Source: CAYYYG01 sp964490875 (lineage in GTDB: Bacteria > Patescibacteriota > Microgenomatia > UBA1406 > GWC2-37-13). Taken from it: DNA of 64,000 bases. The notes under the pieces were generated by a model that saw only the letters and a program-made list of their open reading frames with translations, had not been told where the DNA came from and made no database searches. Positions 32,160 through 41,300 of this stretch are shown in pieces; position 1 is the stretch's first letter; each line of letters begins with the position of its first letter. A program made the position numbers and the translations under genes. The stretch is from NCBI GenBank assembly GCA_964490875.1, contig CAZBEF010000003.1, positions 1-64,000 on the forward strand. Direction: 5' to 3'.

Positions 32160-33617
32160 TTATGCAATAGTGTTTTTTATGAATTCCATGCCCCAGCGGT
32201 AGATGTTATTCTCCCGTAAAACTTCTTTCATTTCATTATTTCTCTTGAACTTCTCATCCGGCGACATCGTAAGAGCTTCATGAAGAGCACGCGCTGAATT
32301 GCTTATGTCATATGGATTAATCAATACTGCAGATTTTAAATCTTTCGCGGCGCCGGTGAATTTGGAAAGAACGAGCATGCCTTTCTGCGGTTTGCAGGCA
32401 ATCGCGTATTCTTTGGCAACTAAGTTCATTCCATCATCAAGTGCTGTCACCAAGCAAACATCCGACAGATTGTAATACGAGAATATTTTTTCGCGGGGAA
32501 AGCTTTTATTAACTACATGGATTGGCTGCCAGTCATATGTAGAATACTTCCAGTTAATTTTATCGACCAAATCATTGAACTCGCGGATGAACGATCGATA
32601 TGCTGGAATCTTATTCCGCGAAAGGGGACAGATCGAAAGATACACAAATTTTCCCTGATATTCCGGATACAGTTCCAGGAAGCGGTCGATAATTTTCATC
32701 CGTTCAATAAGTCCTTTCGTATAATCGCTTCTTTCCACACCAATTGCCAAATATTCAAAATCAAATCCGAAGTCTTTTTTGATAAGCCGTTTATCCATTT
32801 TCTTCTGTTTCTGCAGAAGCTCGCGGATTTCATCATAATCTATTCCGGCCGGCACGTTGCTAACTTTAGTCGTCTGATTTTTATAAATGATCGATCTTGG
32901 CTCAGTATCAACAATTACTTCCAGCTCGCGGCGGCAGCATTCAATAAAGTTTTGAACATGATAGTCGCGGTGAAACCCGATAAAGTTGGAGCCAAGCAGT
33001 CCTTCCAATAATTCTTTTCTCCATGGACAGATTCGGAAAATTTCATGAGTCGGCCATGGGATATGCCAGAATGTTCCAACAGACAGATTCGGTTTTCGTT
33101 CGCGGAGCATTTTGGGAAGAAGCGCCAAATGATAGTCATTAATCCAGATAAATCCTTCTTCGTTGCCCAGTTCTTCGACAATCGCGTCGGCGTATTTCTG
33201 GTTTACATTGACATACTCCTGCCACCATTCGGGCGAAAAGATCGGTTTCACAAACACAGCATGGCAGAGCGGCCATAACGTCTGATTGGCGAATCCATAA
33301 TAAAATCCTTCAAGTTCCTTTTTCTTCAAAAATAACCGTTTCAAGGTATAGCTTTTTTTGTTGCTTACCACTTTGAACCGGCCTTTGGAATCGACCACTT
33401 TACTATCGGCATTTCCCCGGCCAATAGCCACCATGACACCGCTTACCTGCTTTAGAATTCCATCCAGAAGTACATGGGCGCCGCCGGGTGCTTTTTCCAT
33501 CTTTATGCCGCGGGGAGTTGAGGTATGGACATATGGCTCGGCCTGAATTGCCACGGTGAATTTTTTCCCGAGAAGTTTTTTCTGGGCAAACGAAATGAAT
33601 TCGTCCGGAGTTGTCAT
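32160..33617 (-). CDS. otsA: Trehalose-6-phosphate synthase (GT20)
   Basis: A 485-residue GT-B enzyme joining UDP-glucose (or ADP-/GDP-glucose) and glucose-6-phosphate. Signatures: WINDYHLALLPKMLR, FWHIPWPTHEIFR, FIGFHRDYHVQNF, IGVERSDYTKGL and, near the end, DDGMNLVAKEYA with the nucleotide-sugar Glu. The chosen start (33617, MTTPDEF) is fixed by TATAAT exactly 6 nt upstream; 34 further codons upstream are non-coding. It is a synthase only, with no fused phosphatase; OtsB is not seen in the window. Confidence 0.9.
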   Translation of the reverse strand: MTTPDEFISFAQKKLLGKKFTVAIQAEPYVHTSTPRGIKMEKAPGGAHVLLDGILKQVSGVMVAIGRGNADSKVVDSKGRFKVVSNKKSYTLKRLFLKKKELEGFYYGFANQTLWPLCHAVFVKPIFSPEWWQEYVNVNQKYADAIVEELGNEEGFIWINDYHLALLPKMLRERKPNLSVGTFWHIPWPTHEIFRICPWRKELLEGLLGSNFIGFHRDYHVQNFIECCRRELEVIVDTEPRSIIYKNQTTKVSNVPAGIDYDEIRELLQKQKKMDKRLIKKDFGFDFEYLAIGVERSDYTKGLIERMKIIDRFLELYPEYQGKFVYLSICPLSRNKIPAYRSFIREFNDLVDKINWKYSTYDWQPIHVVNKSFPREKIFSYYNLSDVCLVTALDDGMNLVAKEYAIACKPQKGMLVLSKFTGAAKDLKSAVLINPYDISNSARALHEALTMSPDEKFKRNNEMKEVLRENNIYRWGMEFIKNTIA

Positions 33618-33623
33618 GGAAGT

Positions 33624-33629
33624 ATTATA
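33624..33629 (-). promoter_or_regulatory. -10 TATAAT for leaderless otsA
   Basis: Exactly 6 nt before the ATG at 33617; it decides the start. Confidence 0.6.
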
Positions 33630-33652
33630 ACATCTGCAGAAATTGTATAGTA

Positions 33653-33658
33653 TACTAT
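33653..33658 (+). promoter_or_regulatory. -10 TACTAT for the gene at 33665
   Basis: Exactly 6 nt before the ATG at 33665, divergent from the otsA promoter. Confidence 0.45.
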
Positions 33659-33664
33659 CACAAT

Positions 33665-33966
33665 ATGAAAGAAAGAGATCGGCTGGATCCAAATCATCTG
33701 CAAAAAACATTACTACCAATTTCTCATGGTTTCATGTGTGGTCCAGTTTGCCATACGAAGTGGGAATTAAGAATACATGGAGAATATATAACAAGTGGCG
33801 TTGCAGCTGATGGTGAAGATCTTCCTCAAGGTGCAAGAGAATTGATTCTTTTGGTTTAGGAGAAACTGTTACAACAGAAACTAGAAATGGCACAACAATT
33901 TATTGGGTTCATGATCACCCAGGAGAATCAACACATGATGGTATACCTGTATCAAAATCTACTTAA
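33665..33966 (+). pseudogene. Frameshifted hypothetical gene
   Basis: The ATG at 33665 starts MKERDRLDPNHLQ and ends at TAG 33857-33859 after GARELILLV. In the -1 frame from 33844 the sequence continues sensibly, DSFGLGETVTTETRNGTTIY then WVHDHPGESTHDGIPVSK, to TAA at 33964. One missing base in GAATTGAT (33838-33846) would join the two into a protein of about 100 residues. No slippery heptamer is seen, so programmed frameshifting is unlikely. Function unknown. Confidence 0.55.
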
Positions 33967-33982
33967 ATATATATATTAAACA

Positions 33983-34531
33983 TCATAAAAAATTCTGCAT
34001 GAATCTCGTATACATTTCTGAAAAAGATTGACTGATGATATTCTTTTCTTCTTCCTTAAAATTTTGAAGCACGAATGCTTCGCCCGGCATGCGGTATTCG
34101 GCCGGCCTATTTTCTACACCAATCCGGATTCTCCAGAAATCTTTTGTGCCAATAGCATTCTCAATCGACTCTAAACCATTATGCAGTTTGGGCCCGGTTG
34201 TCTGTTGAATTTTAAATTTGCCAAGTGGAATATCTAAGTCATCATGAGCAACGAATAGATCGGCAGCTGTCAGTGTTTTATCATTAATCATCACTTTCCG
34301 AACCGATTCTCCCGAACGATTCATAAAGGTTTGAGGCTTTATCAGAAGAATGTCATCGGGCAGCTTTACTATTTCACCGTTTGTGTATTTGTCGAACTTC
34401 CACTCAAATGGTGAGAGATTATATTCTTCGGTATATTTCTGCAGAAAATAGTCGGCGAACATAAAGCCGACATTATGCCGATTGCGCTCGTATTTTTCTC
34501 CGGGATTTCCAAGGCCGATTAAGATTTTCAT
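33983..34531 (-). CDS. pth: Peptidyl-tRNA hydrolase
   Basis: A 182-residue enzyme that frees tRNA from peptidyl-tRNA dropped by the ribosome. LIGLGNPGEKYERNRHNVGF (residues 4-23) carries Asn10 and catalytic His19; FVAHDDLDIPLGKFKI holds the catalytic Asp, and the HNGLESIE helix (with Asn) binds the substrate. Length is normal. TATAAT lies 10 nt before the ATG. Confidence 0.92.
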   Translation of the reverse strand: MKILIGLGNPGEKYERNRHNVGFMFADYFLQKYTEEYNLSPFEWKFDKYTNGEIVKLPDDILLIKPQTFMNRSGESVRKVMINDKTLTAADLFVAHDDLDIPLGKFKIQQTTGPKLHNGLESIENAIGTKDFWRIRIGVENRPAEYRMPGEAFVLQNFKEEEKNIISQSFSEMYTRFMQNFL

Positions 34532-34541
34532 AAAAGGAATT

Positions 34542-34547
34542 ATTATA
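34542..34547 (-). promoter_or_regulatory. -10 TATAAT, 10 nt before the pth ATG
   Basis: N10 spacing as for the transaldolase and dehydrogenase genes. Confidence 0.5.
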
Positions 34548-34559
34548 TAGATTCCAAAT

Positions 34560-34845
34560 TAAGAAGCGCTCAGTCCCACGCAGCGGGACTTCGCTTTCTT
34601 ATTTGGAATGATACTGAAATAAGATGCTATCGCTCCGACACTCATCGCTCCAGCATGACAATATTACATATGTCATTCTGGAGGGAACTTAGTGACCGAT
34701 AGAATCTAAAAGATGCTATCGCTCCGAGCACTCATCGCTCCAGCATGACAATATTACATATGTCATTCTGGAGGGAACGTAGTGACCGATAGAATCTAAA
34801 AGATGCTATCGCTCCGGCACTCATCGCTCCAGCATGACAATCGAT
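34560..34845. repeat. Element B tandem array
   Basis: Two full copies (starts 34623 and 34712) and a third, partial one (34802) of an 89-90-nt unit. Each unit is itself palindromic: GATGCTATCGCTCCG...CAGCATGACA pairs with TGTCATTCTGGAGGGAACG...CGATAGAATC. A different hairpin, CAGTCCCACGCAGCGGGAC, precedes it. No gene is seen; any ORF here is repeat-derived. Confidence 0.75.
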
Positions 34846-34907
34846 ATAGGTAATTATAATGGATTTGACTGGAAGAACAAATATTATGTAACATGAATAC
34901 AATAATA

Positions 34908-35010
34908 AACACCCCGTCGCCCGTTGGGCGCCACCCCTCTTCAAAGAGGGGAGATCTATTAATTCTCCTCTTTTAAGAGGAGTACCCCGCCAATTGCGGG
35001 GGGAGGTGTT
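34908..35010. repeat. Element D copy 1 (nested palindromes) before galT
   Basis: AACACCCC...GGAGGTGTT terminal inverted repeats enclose CCCCTCTTCAAAGAGGGG and CTCCTCTTTTAAGAGGAG hairpins. It ends 2 nt before the TACAAT of the GalT-like gene. A relative lies at 62.08 kb. Confidence 0.7.
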
Positions 35011-35012
35011 TG

Positions 35013-35018
35013 TACAAT
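35013..35018 (+). promoter_or_regulatory. -10 TACAAT for the leaderless GalT-like gene
   Basis: Exactly 6 nt before the ATG at 35025, immediately after element D. Confidence 0.55.
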
Positions 35019-35024
35019 CTCTAT

Positions 35025-35909
35025 ATGTCAAAATACGTCCCAGATATCCTTTCCCGCCGGTGGGTTATCATCTCCGGCCAGCGGCTTGCCCGGCCCGACG
35101 ACTTCGTCCATAAAAAACATAAACACGATCATTGTATATTCTGCCCCGGCAATGAAGCGGATACTCCGGAAGAAGTATTCCGGATCGGAGAAGGGGAGCG
35201 CAACAAACCAGGTTGGAAGGTGCGCGTCATAGCCAATGCTTTCCCCATTACAGACTTTCATGAAGTTATTATCTTGTCTCCTCACTGTGAAACACAGATT
35301 CAGGATCTGCCGGTAAAGAACTTTCATTATATTCTCACCGCGTACCGCGAACGCTATAATTTCTACCGAAAAAAGGGACAGGTCATAATTTTCTCCAATC
35401 ATGGAGAACTTGCGGGCGCCTCAATTTCTCATCCTCATTCGCAGTTGGTGCTTATTCCTTCGCAAATAAATCTCGATACCCTTTCACGCGAACCGCTAAA
35501 TAATGTTGTTGAGGAAAATAAATTTTTCAATGTGTACTGTCCAGATTTCTCGCAGTGGCCGTATGAAATCTGGATTGCCGCGAAAAAAGAAGGAACGGTG
35601 TTTGGAGATATTACCGATGAAGAAATTGTCGATTTAGCACCTTTGATGCAGAAAATTCTGAAGCGGCTTGAAGCAATTTATGCAGAACATCCGGTGTCGC
35701 ACTTACCATTTGGATATAACTTCTACATTCATCCGAAAGAAAATTGGTATATCCGCATCATTCCTCGGTTTGTACACCGCGCCGGTTTTGAGCTGGGAAC
35801 AGGGCTTTCGGTAAACATTGTCGATCCTGCGGACGCCGCTCTTCGGTACCGGGGAATCGAAAAGGATTATGCTGATCTTCTTAAAAAACTTAAGAGCCGG
35901 ATGAAGTAG
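35025..35909 (+). CDS. GalT-like hexose-1-phosphate nucleotidylyltransferase
   Basis: A 294-residue HIT-superfamily enzyme. The uridylylation site is SISHPHSQLVLIP, with HPHSQ at residues 136-140 (catalytic His in the second H), after a zinc-type HCIFCPGNE (C37, C40). The HPHSQ spelling is shared with GalT relatives and ADP-glucose phosphorylase, so the sugar is uncertain. It swaps a nucleotidyl group between sugar phosphates and UDP- or ADP-glucose, feeding sugar nucleotides to the many glycosyltransferases nearby. The start is fixed by the -10 element 6 nt upstream. Confidence 0.85.
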   Translation: MSKYVPDILSRRWVIISGQRLARPDDFVHKKHKHDHCIFCPGNEADTPEEVFRIGEGERNKPGWKVRVIANAFPITDFHEVIILSPHCETQIQDLPVKNFHYILTAYRERYNFYRKKGQVIIFSNHGELAGASISHPHSQLVLIPSQINLDTLSREPLNNVVEENKFFNVYCPDFSQWPYEIWIAAKKEGTVFGDITDEEIVDLAPLMQKILKRLEAIYAEHPVSHLPFGYNFYIHPKENWYIRIIPRFVHRAGFELGTGLSVNIVDPADAALRYRGIEKDYADLLKKLKSRMK

Positions 35910-35920
35910 TTGATCAATAA

Positions 35921-36054
35921 CGTCATCCCGAGCGATGAGTGTGGAAGTCGAGGGATCCCATTACCCATAATCCGAAGGTTGTAATCTCACGAGTGCTGAA
36001 TCCTTAGGTCTATATTAACAGGATTGCTTCGTCACTCCGTTCCTCGCAATGACG
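35921..36054. repeat. Element A copy 3
   Basis: Opens CGTCATCCCGAGCG and closes GTTCCTCGCAATGACG, with the shared core GAAGGTTGTAATCTCACGAG. It lies between two converging genes. Confidence 0.78.
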
Positions 36055-36065
36055 TCAGTCACGAA

Positions 36066-36809
36066 TTATTGAATTGGGAGTGTGGTTTCTGCAGTAACCA
36101 ACTTATCTCCACGCGTATCTTCAAGAAGAATCTGGTAATAAATATCATGCGCTGGATTCAGCTCGGTGACCGTTACGGTATGAAGCGTATTAAATTTTTC
36201 GGAGGCCTGTTTAACAATCGATTCACCGGTTGTCTTATCGATAAACCGGATAGAAGTCCGGTACGGCTGCGAAGTGCGGAACGAGACAAATAAGAATGTA
36301 TCTGTTTTTTTGGCATACACTGCACTGATCTGATCTTGGGCAGAAGTTGTAGAAAGTTTTTTGCTATTAATGCTCACCATGCTCATCGCTAAAGTAAGAA
36401 TCATAAGCCCCAGAAATCCGGTTACCAGAACTGTCTGCAGAGAAGGAAGCGGTTTGCTCCATACTTTGAAAAACCGTATTTTTACATTCTGCGCCCGTTT
36501 GAATTTAACCAGTTCTTCGGGTTGGGCGAATAAACCATAACAACTTGGGCAGCGGAGCAAATTTACATCCACCGGCACCGCCTCGTTCTGGATAGCAATC
36601 ATGATAGAAGAATCAAGAGGGCAGGCGAGTGGCGAGCTTTTTATAAATGATCGTTTCTTATCCCATGCAAGCTGCCGTGCGGATTTTAAAGATACTCGGT
36701 TAATTCCATTTTGTTCGAAGAAGCTGCCGCCGCAATGGCCGCAATGGAGAATGAATTGATTATCAAATTCGACTTTTTTCATTCGTTCTCCACAGTTTGG
36801 GCAGGACAT
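36066..36809 (-). CDS. zf-TFIIB-type zinc-ribbon protein with one membrane helix
   Basis: A 247-residue protein. The N-terminus is a zinc ribbon (CPNCGERM ... LHCGHCGGSFF, four Cys), and CPLDSS ... RCPSCYGLFA supplies another CxxC pair with the zf-TFIIB spelling. A membrane helix (about residues 127-147) follows, then an extracellular or periplasmic beta-rich domain of about 90 residues (DTFLFVSFRTSQPYRTSIRF). Function unknown. It is convergent with galT. Confidence 0.7.
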   Translation of the reverse strand: MSCPNCGERMKKVEFDNQFILHCGHCGGSFFEQNGINRVSLKSARQLAWDKKRSFIKSSPLACPLDSSIMIAIQNEAVPVDVNLLRCPSCYGLFAQPEELVKFKRAQNVKIRFFKVWSKPLPSLQTVLVTGFLGLMILTLAMSMVSINSKKLSTTSAQDQISAVYAKKTDTFLFVSFRTSQPYRTSIRFIDKTTGESIVKQASEKFNTLHTVTVTELNPAHDIYYQILLEDTRGDKLVTAETTLPIQ

Positions 36810-36868
36810 AATATTACGTTACATTAAACAGCTTTAAAAATCAAACGACATATATTAAAAAAATGGAG

Positions 36869-38242
36869 TTATCGGGCGGGTTTCATTCCCGCGGCTGCAA
36901 CAGTGCCCAGAAGTGCTGCAAGAATTGCCATTATGCCCAAACCACCGACCAGAATTTTATCGGTTATTTTAGAATCGAATTCTTTAAGTTTTTCTGCAGC
37001 AGGAAATTTTTTTATCAATTCTTTGTACAATCCCTTTACATCCCCAGTTTCTAGGCTTTTATTCATTGCCATAGCAAAATCTGGCGACAGATTTTCCATC
37101 ACTTGAGTCATTACATCGGGAAGCTTTTTCTGATTATCCGGATTGCTTAGAGTAGTAAGAGTATCTTCATATAGTTTTCTAATTTCGGGATCGGTTTCAC
37201 TGTTTATTGCAAGAGTTAGATTATCGAGAGTTGCCTCCATCGTCTGGGTTACTACGCCAACCATTACTTCTGTATCGGCAACTACCCGCGCATCTAAATT
37301 TAATTTGAGAATTATCTGTGCTTTCTTTTCTCTAAACTTTTCGTTGTGCAGTTCTTGATCAGGAGTAAGTTTCTCACCAGGTTTTGGTTCAATTGGAGCA
37401 TAAATTTTATCGAGGTACGTTCGTACTGAGTCTGCCGTAATAAGTCCGTTGTTTTGTGCGGATTCTTTGATAATTGAAGCATCGCCTGTATATAGTTGTT
37501 GGATTTTTTCATCTTTGCCGGTCTGTGCAAATTCGTCATATGCTTCCAAAACTGCCGCTTCGCGGTGAGGTAATGTATCTTCTTTTTGATTTGCCCGCAA
37601 TATAGCGTGAGCCTGTGCATCTGCTAAAAAATCGAGATCAATTTTTATGCTGTTTCCATTGGCGTCTTCACAGGTAAGCATCCGGCCGTGCTTTTCTTTT
37701 ATCATTACCACTTGTACAGATCCGTCTATCTTGAAATCAGACGGCATATAAACACCATTTTTTTCTATGACATATGGTCCGTTAGAACCCCAGTTTAGGG
37801 GAATATAATCATACGTTTTGGTGGATCCATCACTGTTTGTATGTTTATATTTGGTTTTTGGATCTTTTTGATCGTCGTCATTATTGAATGAAGCTAGCTC
37901 TAAAATATTATTATATTTAACCAATTGCCCCAGTGTTTCCGGTTTAAAATCTTCGGGTTTGTTGGAATTATTTTCGAGGATGCGCAAAGATACATTCCGT
38001 GCTTCTGTCTGATGAATTCTATCTATTTTATCTTGTGTCATTTCTACATTCTCCGGAAAGAGAAATGATTGTTCGGGGTCCTGTTGTTGCATTTCAATGG
38101 GTGTATCAGCATCTCCAGCATCAGCAGATGCGGCTTCCGGTCCTTCTGGCTGAATATATGGTTGAAGTCTTTCTTGAACGCTTGCAAGTTTAGCGGCTTC
38201 ATCTTCGGCGACTGGTGGTGGTGCTACAGATACTTCTGCCAT
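36869..38242 (-). CDS. Hypothetical protein with C-terminal membrane anchor, divergent from the giant-protein genes
   Basis: A 457-residue protein. The start MAEVSVAPPPVAE gives a Pro/Ala/Glu-rich disordered first 60 residues; a small beta-rich module follows (about 110-195, with KYKHTNSDGSTKTYDYIPLN), then a mostly helical region (about 220-430) and one C-terminal membrane helix with a short basic tail (MKPAR). It has a single cysteine. Not recognised. It shares acidic, helical, Ala/Glu/Gln-rich character with the large proteins encoded divergently 58 nt away, so a common process at the membrane is plausible. The ATG at 38287 would add 15 unlikely codons. Confidence 0.65.
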   Translation of the reverse strand: MAEVSVAPPPVAEDEAAKLASVQERLQPYIQPEGPEAASADAGDADTPIEMQQQDPEQSFLFPENVEMTQDKIDRIHQTEARNVSLRILENNSNKPEDFKPETLGQLVKYNNILELASFNNDDDQKDPKTKYKHTNSDGSTKTYDYIPLNWGSNGPYVIEKNGVYMPSDFKIDGSVQVVMIKEKHGRMLTCEDANGNSIKIDLDFLADAQAHAILRANQKEDTLPHREAAVLEAYDEFAQTGKDEKIQQLYTGDASIIKESAQNNGLITADSVRTYLDKIYAPIEPKPGEKLTPDQELHNEKFREKKAQIILKLNLDARVVADTEVMVGVVTQTMEATLDNLTLAINSETDPEIRKLYEDTLTTLSNPDNQKKLPDVMTQVMENLSPDFAMAMNKSLETGDVKGLYKELIKKFPAAEKLKEFDSKITDKILVGGLGIMAILAALLGTVAAAGMKPAR

Positions 38243-38288
38243 ATGGTATATGCAATTAAGAGTAGTTGAAAAGTGTATAAAAATCAAA

Positions 38289-38294
38289 TACTAT
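38289..38294 (+). promoter_or_regulatory. -10 TACTAT for the leaderless giant gene
   Basis: Exactly 6 nt before the ATG at 38301; it decides the start over the ATG-less ORF beginning at 38250. Confidence 0.5.
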
Positions 38295-38300
38295 TACTCT

Positions 38301-41300
38301 ATGACTGCTATATCTGCACCGGAACAAACTATGCAATTGCATGGTGTACAGGCAGCACAGGAAAGTGGAAAGCCAAAGAATCCACCTAAAGAAGCTGCAT
38401 CAGTTAAACCTGAGGTTCAACCGCGAACGGTGATTGATCTATATAAACAGCGGGAAACAAATCCCGATTCTGCACTATTGAATGAACGAAGCAAAACTCC
38501 AGAGATCACCGATTCTACCAAAATAACCGCCGGAGATGCTTTGGTGCGTCAATACATGGCCATTAAAGATGTCATGAAAACAAATGGAGCAGACTTAACC
38601 AAACCGCCTTTAAAAGACTTCGCTGATTTTATAAACATTTTTGAAACGAGTTTTGAATCACAGGAAAAACAAAGTATAGCAAATGCGAATCCTTCTGAAG
38701 CAGATCTGAAAAGATTTGCGCGGGGATTGGTTGAGAACGACAAGTATATGCTGTGGGCAATAAAAATTGCCGAATCGCAGCAGGCGGTTTTACAAGCGGT
38801 AACCGGCGCGCGGATTGATGTTCCTTCGGATAATCCAGAACCAAAATTCATTCCGGAAATGTATGCGCATGGACCCGCATCTTTGGAAGCAATTACCAAA
38901 GCACATTTAAAATCAGGCGATAAATGGACAACAAAAATGGCGAATAAAGGCAGAGATATTTGGCATGCGTTAATGGAACCGGCTAATTTAGACGATTATT
39001 TTGAATGGCTTGCAAAACGACCATTTAACGGCAAACGTTCGACGCAGGATGCCCAGGATATGTACAACCTTTTTCTTGCCGAACGACAGCAAGCGGCTGA
39101 AAATCCACTGCACACCACAACTTATGTATATTTTGAAGATGGAGACGACCAAAAGGTAAATCTGAAAGTAAAAATTAACGGCCGAGTTTTAGACCCTGTT
39201 CAAATGGCGCTATTAAAGAGGTATAACGTTTTGGGTACGCAAATGTATCAGGGAGCAGAACTTACCGCACCGGCTGCAAAAGTAGTATCGGATATGTTAA
39301 CCCAAATTACCAATGCTAGACTAAACTTCTACAACCATCTGGGCTACGAAATGTATTCTGCAAGTGAAGATGAAAAAGCGAACAATCCCAAAGCCACCGA
39401 CGATTTTAATGTGGTGGATTCTATAAACCGTCCGACAGCCTTAACCCCTGCCGCCACCCGGGATTTCAGAACAGGAAGCCGTAATGAGAATCATCGGATC
39501 GTTCTTGATAAGCTCGGATACGATCAATGGTCATTTAGAGGAGCGCACGGCTCGCGGGAAGTACTAGTGGGTGCACGAAGCCTTCGAGCCCAACTAGAAA
39601 CGATTTCAGCAGGGCTCGCAGAAAGTTTACAAGAAGTGCGTTCTAAAAAAGATCAGGAACTGTCGCGGAATGCGATGCAGTTTCATATAGACCAGCTGAA
39701 AGCCGATGTGCAGTATGCCGACGGCACCGAAAAACCGCAGGATGAATCGGTAGCACATGACATTGATACCCGGATTGACAAAGACGGATTAAAATTCTGG
39801 AATGAACGGAAAGATTTGTTAACAAAGAGAACCGGTATTGAGAAATCCATAGCAGATGCAACAAAAACGGTAACCGAAATGGATGCGCGGCTTCAATCTG
39901 CAAGCCCCATAAAAGATGCACACGGTAATCCTTTAAAATATGAAGACCTGAGAAATATAAGTAAAACAGTTCAAATGGATTATGAGGATGCTGTTGATGC
40001 CGAATCTGAGAAACAAGCGGAAACAGATAGTTTAGAGGCAGATTACCGCTCTACTCTTGCCCGCCATAAGGAAATCGGAGAAAGATTAAACAACAATGAC
40101 CAAAAGGTGCGGAATGCAGTAAGTGCAGAAGACAGAGCAACCTATACAAAGCTTTCACTAAAAATTGATGGTGATAATGCCGGCACACCTCCTTTCATAG
40201 ACATCGTAAATCAAAAAAAGGCAGAATTGAAAGCTGCGAAAACTGAAACCAAAAGAAAACAAAAGGCGATGAACGCGGCAAACGAAGAAATAGGTGATTT
40301 GGTGAAATTAGCCGATGGTTGGGCAGCAACAAAGCGCCAGAGCCAGCTAGAAGTAGCGCAAAAAACTATAGAACTGAATGAATTAACAGCACAGATAGGT
40401 GACAAACTTAAAATAGATCCTAAACAACCAGCTGAATATTCGGAAAAAGACATACAAACTAAGATAGAAGAATTAACAAGAAAAAAAGAACTATCATTAC
40501 ATGCAGATAGATTTAAGCTTCGGCAGCTAGCTGTATATGAAGAGTTGAAACAGAGAACTGATCCGGAAACGTATGAAGCCATGCGAAACAGAGCGGAGGA
40601 ACCGCTTACAGATAGCCGCAAAGACCTGTTACAACGGGCAGTTAGATTTCATCCTACGTATCCGGTTGCATATTTAAAAGCCATTCAAGATATTTATACC
40701 ACAGGAGTAACCGAACCGCAGGCAGCCGAAGAATTTACCAAGGCAACTCGGCTCGTTACACTTGATACATTTGTCCGCGTACTGCAGAATCGAGGGCTGC
40801 CTATTACCGGACCGACAGATCCCCGGTTACAGAGTGCAGATCTATTGAATCAGGTTGATAAAAAATTCATCAGCAGTGTATTCACCGATTTACTGCGGCA
40901 GGCAAGCACCGGAGAACTGGGTAAAACTTCGGAGCAGGATAAGGCAATGCTTGAGGTGATAGATAAAACCAAAGCTATAGACATAAAAGATTACAAGGAA
41001 GCCGAAGATAATAAAGTTCAGGAACTTGTTAATGAAGCTTCTAAAGCGGCGGTGCGGCTCGATCAAATAGTTCCACTGGTTCCGAATGTGCAGGGTGTTG
41101 ACGCACAGATTGCATCGGGACAAATTAAAGATCTTATAAAACAAAACGTTGCGCTGCCGGATGCCATTACTCGGTTTAGTGCTCTACAAAACACAATCCC
41201 CGCCGATCAAGCGAAAAAGTTTGTTGAAACGGTTTACGGAATGTTTGAAGCGAAGAAAGAAGCAATTAATGCGTCTTCTGAAATTATGAAAATTTCTATT

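Noticed and set aside
33838..33860. Programmed -1 frameshift
   Set aside because: There is no slippery heptamer or downstream stem in the right place; a one-base loss fits better.
34732..35031. 99-aa minus-strand ORF
   Set aside because: It is made of element B and D sequence and overlaps the promoter of the GalT-like gene.
38250..38300. Longer N-terminus for the 1199-aa protein
   Set aside because: It would include the promoter region, and the -10 element at 38289-38294 lies inside it.
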